Origin: Falcatimonas sp. MSJ-15
Lineage (GTDB): Bacteria > Bacillota > Clostridia > Lachnospirales > Lachnospiraceae
Direction of reading: 5' to 3'
Assembly: GCF_018918265.1 (NCBI RefSeq)
Contig: NZ_JAHLQC010000005.1
Coordinates: 1 to 64,000, forward strand
DNA length: 64,000 nt
Part shown: in pieces, positions 17,942 to 27,323 of the stretch
Layout: the number at the start of each line of letters is the position of its first letter
Numbering within the stretch: position 1 is the first letter of the stretch
Position numbers and translations under genes: made by a program
Notes under the pieces: model-generated
The model's input: the letters and a program-made list of their open reading frames with translations, nothing else
The model's database searches: none
What the model was told of the DNA's origin: nothing

Positions 17942-18451
17942 ATGACACATAAAGACAATATAATTATCAGAAAAGCAATGCCAGAAGATATAGATACAAT
18001 AAAAAAGATGATAATGGGACTTGCAGAGTATGAAAAAAGACCACAGGATATGACAGCAACTATCGAAGAACTAAGATATCAGTTATTTGAGAGAAATATA
18101 GCAACTGTACTTTTAATGGAGAGGGATGAAGAGGTAATAGGATATGCAATATATTATCCGATATTCGCATCATTTGCAGCAAGAGCAAAAGTACATCTTG
18201 AAGATTTTTATATAAAAGAACAATTTAGAGGTAATGGACTAGGCAGACGTTTTTTTGCAAAGATATCAGAGATAATAATATCAGAAGGATATACAGGAAT
18301 GGAATGGAGCTGTCTTGATTGGAACATGCCATCAATTGGATTTTATAACAAGATAGGAGCTAAGAGAGAGACAGGAAGAGAATACTTTGAATATGATGAA
18401 GCAGCATTAAAAAATATAGCAGATACGATAAAAGATAGTAAAATGCTATAA
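17942..18451 (+). CDS. GNAT-family N-acetyltransferase
   Basis: 169 residues from ATG 17942, which has GGAG seven bases upstream; an in-frame TTG four codons earlier overlaps that site. The protein reads like the Ats1/diamine acetyltransferase branch: IIRKAMPEDIDTIKKMI, ATVLLMERDEEVIGYAIYYP, then LEDFYIKEQFRGNGLGRRFF (acetyl-CoA loop) and CLDWNMPSIGFYNKIGAK. Relatives acetylate polyamines or thialysine, but substrate cannot be fixed from sequence. Confidence 0.86.
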   Translation: MTHKDNIIIRKAMPEDIDTIKKMIMGLAEYEKRPQDMTATIEELRYQLFERNIATVLLMERDEEVIGYAIYYPIFASFAARAKVHLEDFYIKEQFRGNGLGRRFFAKISEIIISEGYTGMEWSCLDWNMPSIGFYNKIGAKRETGREYFEYDEAALKNIADTIKDSKML

Positions 18452-18638
18452 TTAATCTACTATCTTAAAAATAGTAAAACACAATCATCAAACCATCATC
18501 TTATAATACCGATAATATACATAGACTGAAACTGAAAAGACTGTTGCCTGTAATAATGTAAAAATGCACAGTTGATAACTATGACTAATATAAGATTTGC
18601 AATTATCAAATGAAAGTTAGAAGAGAAAGGTGAAGACT

Positions 18639-19511
18639 ATGGTAAAGCGATTGACTGCTATTATAGTATACATAATATCGGTAATAATACTGCCTGCTAT
18701 AATGATAGTTATAATAGCAGACAGTAATATGATAATGGTGTCAGCTAAAAATGATAGAACACAGAATAATAAAGCAGCAGATACTAATGTGGAAGAGACA
18801 CATATTCATGTAATAATTAAGAAGATTCCAGCAAACGAGCCAACAGCTTATAGATGTGGCAATATAGAATATTATATCTGTGCATGTGGCTCAATATTCA
18901 TAGACGAGGATGCTAATAAGAGAGCAGCACTTTCAAGTGTACTTATACCGGCATATAATAGTAACAATTATTCAGAAGATACTCATAATAATATAGAGTA
19001 TAAAAGGGCAGAAGAAAAAGAGAATAGTACTCAAAATGTAAAAGATATAAAAGAAAACGTAGAGATAATTACATCAGAATCAAATAGTGATATAAGCAAT
19101 GCAGAATTAAACAAGGATAATAATAGCACTGATAATAGTAGAGAGAATATTAATAATAGTAATATTGCTTCAAACACTCAATCTAATAATGAGAAAGATA
19201 CAGATGGAACTGATAATGTATATAATAATAAAGTATATGACATCGAAAGCACTCAGACAGTAGATTATAAGACACAGACTTCAACAATAGAAGATACCAG
19301 GGAAGATGTGCAAGCTGAAATATACAGTATAGAGTCTTGTGAGAATACAACAACTAATATAGAGCAAAGTGATATGAATGTTCATATAGCACCTCAGACG
19401 TATGATAGTAGAAGAACAGAAACTGTACAAGCTGTGATAATCGTGATAATAAGCCTTGGGGCTATGGTAATGAGTACTATATATAGGAATAAGCATCAAA
19501 AAATACATTGA
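18639..19511 (+). CDS. Asn/Ser-rich membrane-anchored surface protein
   Basis: 290 residues from ATG 18639 (AAAGGTG upstream; a GTG three codons earlier is less well placed). TM or uncleaved signal helix at about 8-30. Then a ~45-residue module (HIHVIIKKIPANEPTAYRCG, YYICACGSIF) resembling the Cys-containing repeat of clostridial surface proteins (...CGxxEYYxCxCGxxFxD). About 150 residues of Asn/Ser/Thr/Glu-rich low complexity follow, and a C-terminal helix (AVIIVIISLGAMVMSTIYRN). It may tether a small zinc-ribbon-like domain on the cell surface. Its role is unknown. Confidence 0.65.
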   Translation: MVKRLTAIIVYIISVIILPAIMIVIIADSNMIMVSAKNDRTQNNKAADTNVEETHIHVIIKKIPANEPTAYRCGNIEYYICACGSIFIDEDANKRAALSSVLIPAYNSNNYSEDTHNNIEYKRAEEKENSTQNVKDIKENVEIITSESNSDISNAELNKDNNSTDNSRENINNSNIASNTQSNNEKDTDGTDNVYNNKVYDIESTQTVDYKTQTSTIEDTREDVQAEIYSIESCENTTTNIEQSDMNVHIAPQTYDSRRTETVQAVIIVIISLGAMVMSTIYRNKHQKIH

Positions 19512-19562
19512 TAGTTAATAATTTGCAATATAATCAAATCATCAAGTTTTTTTAATCAAAAA

Positions 19563-19582
19563 ATAGTTTGAATATCAAAATA
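19563..19582 (+). promoter_or_regulatory. FabT-like operator 1
   Basis: ATAGTTTGAATATCAAAATA matches the FabT-type consensus (TTTGA, few bases, TCAAA). It ends four bases before the -35 box at 19586. Confidence 0.65.
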
Positions 19583-19585
19583 CTC

Positions 19586-19614
19586 TTGACAATCCATGAA
19601 AAACATATTATAAC
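19586..19614 (+). promoter_or_regulatory. Promoter of the fatty-acid synthesis operon
   Basis: TTGACA (19586-19591), 17 bp, TATAAC (19609-19614). FabT-like sites lie just upstream of the -35 and directly over the predicted start point, so repressor binding would block the polymerase. Confidence 0.75.
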
Positions 19615-19619
19615 TGAAT

Positions 19620-19639
19620 ATAGTTTGAATATCAAAATA
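19620..19639 (+). promoter_or_regulatory. FabT-like operator 2
   Basis: A 20 bp copy identical to operator 1, starting six bases after the -10 box and so covering the transcription start. Confidence 0.65.
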
Positions 19640-19640
19640 T

Positions 19641-19656
19641 ATGATATTCAAACTAT
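19641..19656 (-). promoter_or_regulatory. FabT-like operator 3 (inverted)
   Basis: ATGATATTCAAACTAT is the inverted copy of the same 16 bp core. It abuts operator 2 and together they can form a long hairpin in the leader RNA. Confidence 0.55.
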
Positions 19657-19717
19657 ACAATTAAAGAGAGCATATCAGTTGCAAAGAGATTAGGCTGATA
19701 ATGCGAGAAGGAGCGAG

Positions 19718-20641
19718 ATGGGAGTCAGAATTATAGGAACAGGAGCATTTATTCCACCTAAGACTGTAACGAATGATGACCTGGCAAAGACTGTTGATAC
19801 AAGTGATGAATGGATAAGCAGCAGAACGGGAATACATAACAGACATATCGCAGATAATATGACTACTTCTTATATGGCATCAAAAGCAGGTAAGATGGCA
19901 GTTGCAGATTGCGGAATAGATGTACTTGATATTGATATGATAATTGTCGCAACATCAAGTCCCGATTATCCATTTCCAAGCACAGCAGCATTAGTGCAAA
20001 GAGAGATCGGTGCATTAAGAGCAGCATGTTTTGATATAAGCGTTGCATGTACAGGATTTATATATGCATATAGTATAGCTGATGCTTATATTAGAGCAGG
20101 TATATATAAGAATGTTCTTATAATAGGTGCAGAAGTCATGTCACAGCATCTTGACTGGAGCGATAGAAGTGTATGTGTCCTATTTGGCGATGGTGCCGGT
20201 GCTGCAGTTATAAGCAGCGATAAGTCAGATACAGTTGGAACAGTCACGATTCACAGTGACGGAAGTCAGGCGGATGTATTAAGATGCAACAAAGATAATA
20301 TAGTAATGGATGGAAGAGAAGTCTTTACATTTGCTGTAAGGACAGTGCCACAGGTGATAATGGAAGTGTTACAAAACACAGGCACAGACATTAATGATGT
20401 TACAATGTTTATCTTGCATCAGGCAAACAGAAGAATAATAGAAGCAATAGCTAAGAAACTTAAAGTTGATATCACAAGATTTCCTATGAACCTGTCGGAA
20501 TATGGTAATACATCAGCAGCAAGTATTCCAATACTTTTAGACGAACTTAAGAAGAATGGAAGAATTAAAGCCGGTGATAAGACTATAATATCCGGATTCG
20601 GAGCAGGATTAAGTTGGGGAGCAATATTAGTAGAATGGTAG
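19718..20641 (+). CDS. fabH: Beta-ketoacyl-ACP synthase III
   Basis: 307 residues, normal length. It condenses an acyl-CoA primer with malonyl-ACP to start fatty-acid chains. The catalytic triad is visible: Cys111 in DISVACTGF, His234 in FILHQANRR and Asn264 in EYGNTSAAS. ATG 19718 follows AAGGAG. It is the first gene of a ten-gene operon, 60 bp downstream of the FabT-like operators. The order fabH-acp-fabK-fabD-fabG-fabF-accB-fabZ-accC-accDA matches clostridial and streptococcal clusters, except that no fabT/MarR gene is present. Confidence 0.96.
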   Translation: MGVRIIGTGAFIPPKTVTNDDLAKTVDTSDEWISSRTGIHNRHIADNMTTSYMASKAGKMAVADCGIDVLDIDMIIVATSSPDYPFPSTAALVQREIGALRAACFDISVACTGFIYAYSIADAYIRAGIYKNVLIIGAEVMSQHLDWSDRSVCVLFGDGAGAAVISSDKSDTVGTVTIHSDGSQADVLRCNKDNIVMDGREVFTFAVRTVPQVIMEVLQNTGTDINDVTMFILHQANRRIIEAIAKKLKVDITRFPMNLSEYGNTSAASIPILLDELKKNGRIKAGDKTIISGFGAGLSWGAILVEW

Positions 20642-20732
20642 CTTGCAATATAGCAGGATGTCTGATAATTAGCTTGTGAATATGAGCTTAGTAATTACAA
20701 ATAGTAGAATAAGATTAAAAGGAGAATTAATT

Positions 20733-20963
20733 ATGTTAGAAAGAATGAAAGAGATTATTGCAGAACAGTTAAACGTAGATACAGCGGAGATTAGACCAGA
20801 ATCTGATTTTAAGAATGACCTTGGTGCAGACTCATTAGATCTATTCCAGTTTGTTATGGCACTTGAAGAAGAATATTCAATTGAGATTCCATCAGAAGAC
20901 CTTGAGAAGATTGCAACTGTTCAGGATGTATGCGATTATCTTGCAGCTAAAGGAATTGAATAA
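20733..20963 (+). CDS. acpP: Acyl carrier protein
   Basis: 76 residues from ATG 20733 (AAAAGGAG upstream); an earlier in-frame ATG would add 19 non-family residues. The phosphopantetheine serine is Ser34 in [12 protein letters not shown]. It carries the growing acyl chain as a thioester for the surrounding Fab enzymes. Acidic and helical, typical of FAS-II ACPs. Confidence 0.95.
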   Translation: MLERMKEIIAEQLNVDTAEIRPESDFKNDLGADSLDLFQFVMALEEEYSIEIPSEDLEKIATVQDVCDYLAAKGIE

Positions 20964-21020
20964 GACTAGAATATGACAATTATTAATTAGACGAATAAAT
21001 GAGGAAGGCAGGATAGTATA

Positions 21021-21968
21021 GTGAGATCAAGAATATGTGAATTGTTAAATATAGAATATCCGGTCATTCAAGGGGGAATGGCATGGGTAGCTAATGCTAA
21101 TCTGTCAGCCAATGTATCAGAAGCAGGTGGTATCGGTTTCATCGGTGCTGCCAATGCTCCTGCTGAGTGGGTAAGGGAACAGATACATATAGCAAGACAG
21201 ATAACAGACAAGCCAATAGGAGTTAATATCATGCTTCTAAGCGATTATGCAGATGATATAGCTAAAGTGGTTATAGAAGAAAAAGTTGATGCTGTTACAA
21301 CTGGTGCAGGTAATCCTGCAAAATATATGAAAGCATGGAAAGAAGCAGGAATTAAAGTTATTCCTGTTGTAGCGTCTGTTGCACTTGCGAAGATAATGGA
21401 GAGAGCTGGTGCAGATGCTGTTGTAGCAGAAGGAATGGAATCAGGTGGTCATATAGGCGAGCTTACAACAATGGCACTTGTTCCACAGGTTGTAAGTGCA
21501 GTTAATATTCCTGTTATAGCAGCAGGCGGAATTGCAGATGGCAGAGGAATGGCAGCAGCTTTTATGCTTGGAGCAGAAGGTGTTCAGATGGGAACAGCAT
21601 TCATAGTAGCAAAAGAGTCAACTGTAAGTAGAGAGTATAAGGAGAGAGTTATAAAAGCTAAAGACATAGACTCAACTATAACAGGCAGCAGCCTTGGTCA
21701 TCCAATCCGTTCACTTAGAAATACAATGACAAGAGAATATCAGCGTCTTGAAAAAGAGGGAGTAGAATTCGAGACATTAGAGAGGATGACTCTTGGATCA
21801 TTAAGAAGAGCAGTTGTTGAGGGAGATGTTAAGAACGGAACAGTTATGGCAGGTCAGATATCAGGACTTGTTAATGAAGAACGAACATGCAAAGAGATAA
21901 TAACAGAGGTTGTAAGTGAAGCAGAAGACGTGATAAGAAAGAGGGCAGAGGAATGGCTAAGACGGTAA
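21021..21968 (+). CDS. fabK: Enoyl-ACP reductase II (FMN-dependent)
   Basis: 315 residues of the nitronate monooxygenase-like TIM-barrel family. The N-terminus YPVIQGGMAWVANANLS, the phosphate-binding VIAAGGIADG and GAEGVQMGTAF, and the histidine in EGMESGGHIGELTT match FabK. It performs the last reduction of each elongation round using FMN and NAD(P)H. It starts with GTG at 21021 and ends overlapping fabD by 16 bases. No fabI is seen in this cluster. Confidence 0.93.
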   Translation: MRSRICELLNIEYPVIQGGMAWVANANLSANVSEAGGIGFIGAANAPAEWVREQIHIARQITDKPIGVNIMLLSDYADDIAKVVIEEKVDAVTTGAGNPAKYMKAWKEAGIKVIPVVASVALAKIMERAGADAVVAEGMESGGHIGELTTMALVPQVVSAVNIPVIAAGGIADGRGMAAAFMLGAEGVQMGTAFIVAKESTVSREYKERVIKAKDIDSTITGSSLGHPIRSLRNTMTREYQRLEKEGVEFETLERMTLGSLRRAVVEGDVKNGTVMAGQISGLVNEERTCKEIITEVVSEAEDVIRKRAEEWLRR

Positions 21969-22891
21969 TAATGTTTCCGGGACAGGGAGCACAATATACA
22001 GGAATGGGAAAAACATTCTATGATAGTTATGCATGCAGTAAAGAATGTTTTGACATAGCGACAGATGTAACGGGCATTGATATGACAAAACTTATATTTG
22101 AAGAAAATGACCTTCTTAACAAAACAGAATATACACAGATTGCACTATATACAACAGAAGTAGCAATTCTTAGAGCACTCAAAGAGAATGGAATTATATC
22201 AGATGTCAATATAGGTCTGTCACTTGGAGAATACAGTGCCATTACAGCATCAGGAGCAATCCTGTATGAAGATGGATGTAAGATAGTAAGAAAACGTGGA
22301 ATATATATGGAGAACGAAGTACCACATGGACTTGGTTCAATGGCAGCAGTAATAGGAATGAAACCTGAGGAACTTATAAAATGTATTAATGATGGTGGTT
22401 TTGATAAAGTTACAGCAGCTAATTATAATTGCCCTGGACAGATAGTAATATCAGGAGAGAAGGAACAGTTATTAAAGTGCATGGAAGCATTAAAAGCAGC
22501 CGGAGCAAGAAGAGTTATAGAACTTAATGTAAGCGGACCTTTTCATTCAGTAATGTTAAAAGGTGCAGGTGACAAACTTGAGAGAGAACTTGAAAGTATA
22601 GAATTACATGAGATAACAACACCATATATTGCTAATTATAATGCAGAATATATATATGATACAAAAAATATAAAAGAACTTTTGGCAAAACAGGTATATT
22701 CATCAGTAAGATTTGAACAGTCAGTAAGAAGACTTATTACAGATGGAGTTACAGAATATATAGAAGCAGGACCAGGTAAGATTTTGACTGGATTTGTTAA
22801 AAAAATAGCAAAAGATATGGGAGCAGATAATATACATACTTTTAATATAGAGAATGTGGAAGATGTGGAAAAAATAAGAGAGGGAAGATAA
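21953..22891 (+). CDS. fabD: Malonyl-CoA:ACP transacylase
   Basis: 312 residues. The nucleophile Ser90 lies in NIGLSLGEYSA and the partner His198 in SGPFHSVML; the N-terminus has FPGQGAQ. It loads malonyl groups onto ACP. Its start lies inside the end of fabK, and fabG begins one base after its stop, so the three genes are tightly coupled. Confidence 0.95.
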   Translation: MAKTVIMFPGQGAQYTGMGKTFYDSYACSKECFDIATDVTGIDMTKLIFEENDLLNKTEYTQIALYTTEVAILRALKENGIISDVNIGLSLGEYSAITASGAILYEDGCKIVRKRGIYMENEVPHGLGSMAAVIGMKPEELIKCINDGGFDKVTAANYNCPGQIVISGEKEQLLKCMEALKAAGARRVIELNVSGPFHSVMLKGAGDKLERELESIELHEITTPYIANYNAEYIYDTKNIKELLAKQVYSSVRFEQSVRRLITDGVTEYIEAGPGKILTGFVKKIAKDMGADNIHTFNIENVEDVEKIREGR

Positions 22892-22892
22892 C

Positions 22893-23639
22893 ATGGTGGA
22901 TTTATCAGGTAAAGTTGCTCTTATAACAGGTGCAGGCAGAGGAATTGGAGCAGCAGTAGCAAAAGAACTGGCAAAAAACGGAGCAACTGTAATAATTAAT
23001 TATGGTGGTAATGAAGAAGCCGCAGCTAATACACTTAAGTCTATCAAAGATGCTTGTGGCAATGGGGAGATATATAAGTGTGATGTGGCAGATTTTAAAG
23101 CCGTAGAAGATATGATTAAGGATATTATTAATAGATATGGAAGAATAGATATTCTTGTTAATAATGCAGGAATTACAAGAGATGGACTTATTATGAGAAT
23201 GTCAGAAGAAGATTTTGACAGTGTTATTAATGTGAATTTAAAAGGAACTTTTAATACAATAAGACATGTATCAAGACAGATGCTAAAGCAGAAGGAAGGA
23301 CGAATTGTGAATATGTCTTCAGTTGTAGGAATTGCAGGTAATGCAGGACAGGTTAACTATGCAGCATCTAAGGCAGGAGTTATAGGAATTACTAAATCGG
23401 CAGCAAAAGAACTTGCATCAAAAGGAATTACAGTTAATGCAATAGCACCGGGGTATATAGATACAGATATGACAAAAGTTCTTAGTGATAATGTCAAAGA
23501 ATCAGTTCTTGCAACAATTCCACTAAAAAGAATGGGAGATGTAGCTGACATAGCAAAGACAGTAGCATTTTTAGTATCAGATGAAGCATCATACATAACA
23601 GGACAGGTAATCTCGGTAGACGGAGGTATGAATATATAA
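22893..23639 (+). CDS. fabG: 3-oxoacyl-ACP reductase
   Basis: 248 residues, a short-chain dehydrogenase. The NADPH site is ITGAGRGIGAA (11-21), and NNAG is at 90-93. The catalytic residues are Ser142/143 in NMSSVVG, Tyr156 and Lys160 in YAASK. The C-terminus YITGQVISVDGGMNI is typical of FabG. Its stop overlaps the fabF start (TAATG). Confidence 0.95.
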   Translation: MVDLSGKVALITGAGRGIGAAVAKELAKNGATVIINYGGNEEAAANTLKSIKDACGNGEIYKCDVADFKAVEDMIKDIINRYGRIDILVNNAGITRDGLIMRMSEEDFDSVINVNLKGTFNTIRHVSRQMLKQKEGRIVNMSSVVGIAGNAGQVNYAASKAGVIGITKSAAKELASKGITVNAIAPGYIDTDMTKVLSDNVKESVLATIPLKRMGDVADIAKTVAFLVSDEASYITGQVISVDGGMNI

Positions 23640-24874
23640 TGAGAAGAGTTGTAGTAACAGGCATGGGAGCGATAACTCCTATAGGACTTTCAGTTGATGA
23701 ATTTTGGAACTCTGTAAAAAAGGGACAGGTTGGAATTGACAAAATAACACAGTTTGATGCAACTGAATTCAAGACACATCTTGCAGCAGAAGTAAAAGGA
23801 TTTGACGCAAGAGAATATATGGATTTTAAATCAGCAAAGAGAATGGAGAGATTCAGTCAATTCGCAGTTGCAGCAGCAAAAGAAGCGATAGAAGATGCAG
23901 GACTTAATATATCACAAGAAGATCCATATATGATAGGAACATCGATAGGATCAGGTATTGGAAGCCTTGACATAATGGAAAAAGAACACAAAAAACTTCT
24001 TGAAAGAGGACCATCTAGAATCAATCCGCTTTTAGTACCACTTATGATAACTAATATGGCAGCAGGTAATGTTGCTATACAGTTTGGCTTAAAAGGAAAG
24101 AGTATCAATGTAGTAACAGCATGTGCTACAGGAACTAATAGTATTGGAGAAGCATATAGAAGTATACAGTGTGGTGAAGCAGATGTATTCCTTGCAGGAG
24201 GAACAGAAGGTAATATAACACCACTTGGAATTGGCGGATTTGATGCACTTACAGCATTATCTACAAGCGAAGATCCACTAAGAGCATCAATACCATTTGA
24301 CAAAGACAGAAATGGATTTGTAATGGGTGAAGGAGCAGGAATTGTAGTTATTGAAGAATTAGAACATGCACTAAAAAGAGGTGCTAAGATATATGCAGAG
24401 ATAAAAGGATATGGCTGTACAAGTGATGCATATCATATAACATCACCAGAAGAACATGGTGAAGGAGCAGCAAAAGCAATGGAAAAAGCAATGACAGAAG
24501 CAGGTGTTACACCGGCAGAAGTTGATTATATCAATGCACATGGAACAAGTACACATCATAATGACTTATTTGAGACAAGAGCTATAAAACTTGCATTTAA
24601 GGAAGAAGCAAAGAATGTGAAGATAAGTTCAACAAAATCTATGATAGGACATCTCTTAGGAGCAGCCGGAGCAGTAGAATTTATCACAATGGTAAAATCC
24701 ATTACAGACGGATATATACATCCTAATGTAGGACTTAAAGAGACTGAAGAAGAGATGGATCTTGATTATGTAAAAGACTGTGGAATTAATATGGATGTTA
24801 ATGTAGCGATGTCTAATTCACTTGGATTTGGCGGACACAACGCATGTATTCTTGCAGTAAAATATAACGGATAG
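23639..24874 (+). CDS. fabF: Beta-ketoacyl-ACP synthase II
   Basis: 411 residues, normal length. It elongates acyl-ACP with malonyl-ACP. Catalytic Cys162 is in VVTACATGTNS; the two histidines are in NAHGTSTHHND and MIGHLLGAAG. The C-terminus SNSLGFGGHNACI fits KAS II. Translationally coupled to fabG. Confidence 0.95.
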   Translation: MRRVVVTGMGAITPIGLSVDEFWNSVKKGQVGIDKITQFDATEFKTHLAAEVKGFDAREYMDFKSAKRMERFSQFAVAAAKEAIEDAGLNISQEDPYMIGTSIGSGIGSLDIMEKEHKKLLERGPSRINPLLVPLMITNMAAGNVAIQFGLKGKSINVVTACATGTNSIGEAYRSIQCGEADVFLAGGTEGNITPLGIGGFDALTALSTSEDPLRASIPFDKDRNGFVMGEGAGIVVIEELEHALKRGAKIYAEIKGYGCTSDAYHITSPEEHGEGAAKAMEKAMTEAGVTPAEVDYINAHGTSTHHNDLFETRAIKLAFKEEAKNVKISSTKSMIGHLLGAAGAVEFITMVKSITDGYIHPNVGLKETEEEMDLDYVKDCGINMDVNVAMSNSLGFGGHNACILAVKYNG

Positions 24875-24891
24875 ATAGGTAAGAAAGGCTG

Positions 24892-25407
24892 ATGGATATG
24901 GATTTAAATAATATTTTAAAACTAATAGATGCTGTATCAGAATCATCGCTTAGCAGTTTTTCACTTGATGATGGTAATATAAAGCTGAATTTTGAGACAG
25001 ACAAAAAAATGGATATAAGCAGCAATCCAGAATTAATAAAAAGCCTGGAGAATAATCTGTATAATTACAATAATGTAAATTGTGATAATAATAAGCACAA
25101 TATAAATAATAATGAGACAGCAGACAATGATACAACAGCTGATAATAGCAAGACAGAACCTGAGATAGTATCAGGCAAAGAGATAACATCTCCACTTGTT
25201 GGAACTTTTTATACAGCAGGATCACCAGAAGATGAACCAATGGTTAAAGTTGGTGATACAGTAAAAAAAGGACAGGTAATAGGCATTATTGAAGCTATGA
25301 AACTTATGAATGAGATAGAGAGCGAATATGATGGTGTAGTAAAGCAGATTCTTGTTAATAATGAAGACATGGTGGAATATGGACAGCCATTATTCATTAT
25401 AGATTAA
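24892..25407 (+). CDS. accB: Biotin carboxyl carrier protein of acetyl-CoA carboxylase
   Basis: 171 residues. The C-terminal biotinyl domain has Lys137 in IIEAMKLMNEI, preceded by SPLVGTFYTAGSPEDEPMVKVGD. The N-terminal helix (NNILKLIDAVSESSLSSF) is linked to it by an Asn/Asp-rich region of about 50 residues, longer and more Asn-rich than usual. It carries carboxybiotin between AccC and AccDA. Confidence 0.93.
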   Translation: MDMDLNNILKLIDAVSESSLSSFSLDDGNIKLNFETDKKMDISSNPELIKSLENNLYNYNNVNCDNNKHNINNNETADNDTTADNSKTEPEIVSGKEITSPLVGTFYTAGSPEDEPMVKVGDTVKKGQVIGIIEAMKLMNEIESEYDGVVKQILVNNEDMVEYGQPLFIID

Positions 25408-25447
25408 ATAATTGGTATCTACTATATAGAAAGGATAAGGTTAAATT

Positions 25448-25870
25448 ATGCTTACAACAAAGGAAATAATGGAGATAATTCCACACAGACATCCATTTCT
25501 CTTAGTGGATGTAATAGAAGAATTAGAACCGGGAGTCAGAGCAACAGGATATAAGTGCATTACATATGACGAACCATATTTTGCCGGACATTTTCCAAAA
25601 GAACCGGTTATGCCGGGGGTACTTCAGATAGAAGCATGTGCACAGGTTGGAGCAGTTGCGATGCTGTCATTAGAAGAAAATAAAGGCAAGACAGCATATT
25701 TTGGAGGAATTAATAAAGCGAAATTCAAGAGAAAAGTCGTACCGGGAGACAAACTTAAGATGAGTGTCAGTATAATAAGAAGCAAAGGACCGGTAGGCAT
25801 AGGCAAAGCAGAAGCTTATGTAGATAATGAAAAAGTATTAGAAGCAGAACTTACATTTATGATTTCATAA
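25448..25870 (+). CDS. fabZ: 3-hydroxyacyl-ACP dehydratase
   Basis: 140 residues, a hot-dog fold. His48 in FAGHFPKEPVMPG and Glu62 in IEACAQ are the catalytic pair. It removes water from 3-hydroxyacyl-ACP. Its last codons and stop are part of a 35 bp sequence duplicated 41 bp downstream. Confidence 0.95.
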   Translation: MLTTKEIMEIIPHRHPFLLVDVIEELEPGVRATGYKCITYDEPYFAGHFPKEPVMPGVLQIEACAQVGAVAMLSLEENKGKTAYFGGINKAKFKRKVVPGDKLKMSVSIIRSKGPVGIGKAEAYVDNEKVLEAELTFMIS

Positions 25871-25931
25871 AATATAAAAACGCAAAGTTTACTATATTTA
25901 TGATTTCATAAAATATAAAAATGCAAAGTTT
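25856..25931. repeat. Direct duplication of the fabZ 3' end
   Basis: Copies at 25856-25890 and 25897-25931 (41 bp period) differ at one base (AACGCAAAG versus AATGCAAAG). The first contains the last three codons and stop of fabZ; the second is noncoding. It looks like a recent tandem duplication. Confidence 0.85.
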
Positions 25932-25979
25932 TGCAAATACTTAACAATTGATTAATAGGGAAGGAGTGGCAGATGGAGG

Positions 25980-27323
25980 ATGATAAACAAATTATTGATA
26001 GCAAATAGAGGCGAGATTGCTGTTAGAATTATAAGAGCATGCAGAGAGATGGGAATAAAGACAGTAGCAGTATACTCACAAGCAGACGCAGACTCACTTC
26101 ATACGCAGCTTGCTGATGAATCTATATGTATAGGCAAAGCTGCTGCCACAGACAGTTACCTTAATATGGAGAGAATATTAAGTGCAACGATAGCAAGTGG
26201 TGCAGATGCTATACATCCTGGATTTGGTTTTCTATCAGAGAACAGCAAATTCGTAGGTCTATGTGAGAAATGTAATATAACATTTGTCGGTCCATCATCA
26301 GATATAATTGCGAAGATGGGCAATAAATCAGAAGCCAGAAATACGATGAAGAAAGCCGGAATACCTATAATAGAAGGAACAGATGAACCACTGTTTGAAG
26401 CACACTTAGCCAAGAAGTTTGCAGATGATATAGGATATCCGGTTATGATAAAAGCCGCACTTGGTGGTGGCGGAAAAGGTATGAGGGTTGTATATAACGC
26501 TGAAGATTTTATAGCAAATTTTAATAGTGCCCAACAAGAGACTATTAAAGGTTTTGGCGACAATTCAATGTATATAGAGAAATATATAGAACATCCAAGA
26601 CACGTTGAATTTCAGATACTTGCAGACAATTATGGTAACGTGATACATCTTGGTGAGAGAGATTGTTCGGTTCAAAGACGACACCAGAAGATGATAGAAG
26701 AATCACCATCAGATGCAATTGATGAAAAACTTCGTAAGAAGATGGGTGAGACAGCCATAAAGGCAGCCAAAGCTGTAGGATATACCAATGCCGGAACAGT
26801 AGAATTTCTTCTTGATAAAAATAATAACTTTTATTTTATTGAGATAAATACAAGAATACAGGTGGAACATGGTGTTACAGAATTAGTAACAGGGCTTGAT
26901 CTTATAAAAGAACAGATTAAGATAGCATCAGGTGAGAAGCTTAATTATACACAATCAGATATAAAACTTAGAGGACATGCAATGGAAGTAAGAATTAATG
27001 CTGAGAATCCTGAGAGAAACTTTGCACCATGTCCGGGAACGATAAAGACACTTCACATACCGGGAGGTAATGGAGTAAGAATTGATACAGCAGTATATAC
27101 AGGATATTCAATACCGCCATATTACGATTCTATGATATTAAAAGTAATGGCATACGATACTGACAGAGAACAAGTAATTAACAAATTGAAAAGTGTTCTT
27201 GGTGAGATAATAATAGAAGGTATTGATACCAATCTCGATTTCCAATATGACATTTTGAATAATAAGAATTTTGCAGGGGGTAAAATCACAACTGATTTTA
27301 TAAAAGATAATTATGGCTATTAA
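25980..27323 (+). CDS. accC: Biotin carboxylase
   Basis: 447 residues. An ATP-grasp enzyme that carboxylates biotin on AccB. N-terminal [20 protein letters not shown]; the glycine-rich loop [29 protein letters not shown] and the active-site region [14 protein letters not shown]. Normal length. accDA starts 11 bases before its end. Confidence 0.95.
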   Translation: MINKLLIANRGEIAVRIIRACREMGIKTVAVYSQADADSLHTQLADESICIGKAAATDSYLNMERILSATIASGADAIHPGFGFLSENSKFVGLCEKCNITFVGPSSDIIAKMGNKSEARNTMKKAGIPIIEGTDEPLFEAHLAKKFADDIGYPVMIKAALGGGGKGMRVVYNAEDFIANFNSAQQETIKGFGDNSMYIEKYIEHPRHVEFQILADNYGNVIHLGERDCSVQRRHQKMIEESPSDAIDEKLRKKMGETAIKAAKAVGYTNAGTVEFLLDKNNNFYFIEINTRIQVEHGVTELVTGLDLIKEQIKIASGEKLNYTQSDIKLRGHAMEVRINAENPERNFAPCPGTIKTLHIPGGNGVRIDTAVYTGYSIPPYYDSMILKVMAYDTDREQVINKLKSVLGEIIIEGIDTNLDFQYDILNNKNFAGGKITTDFIKDNYGY

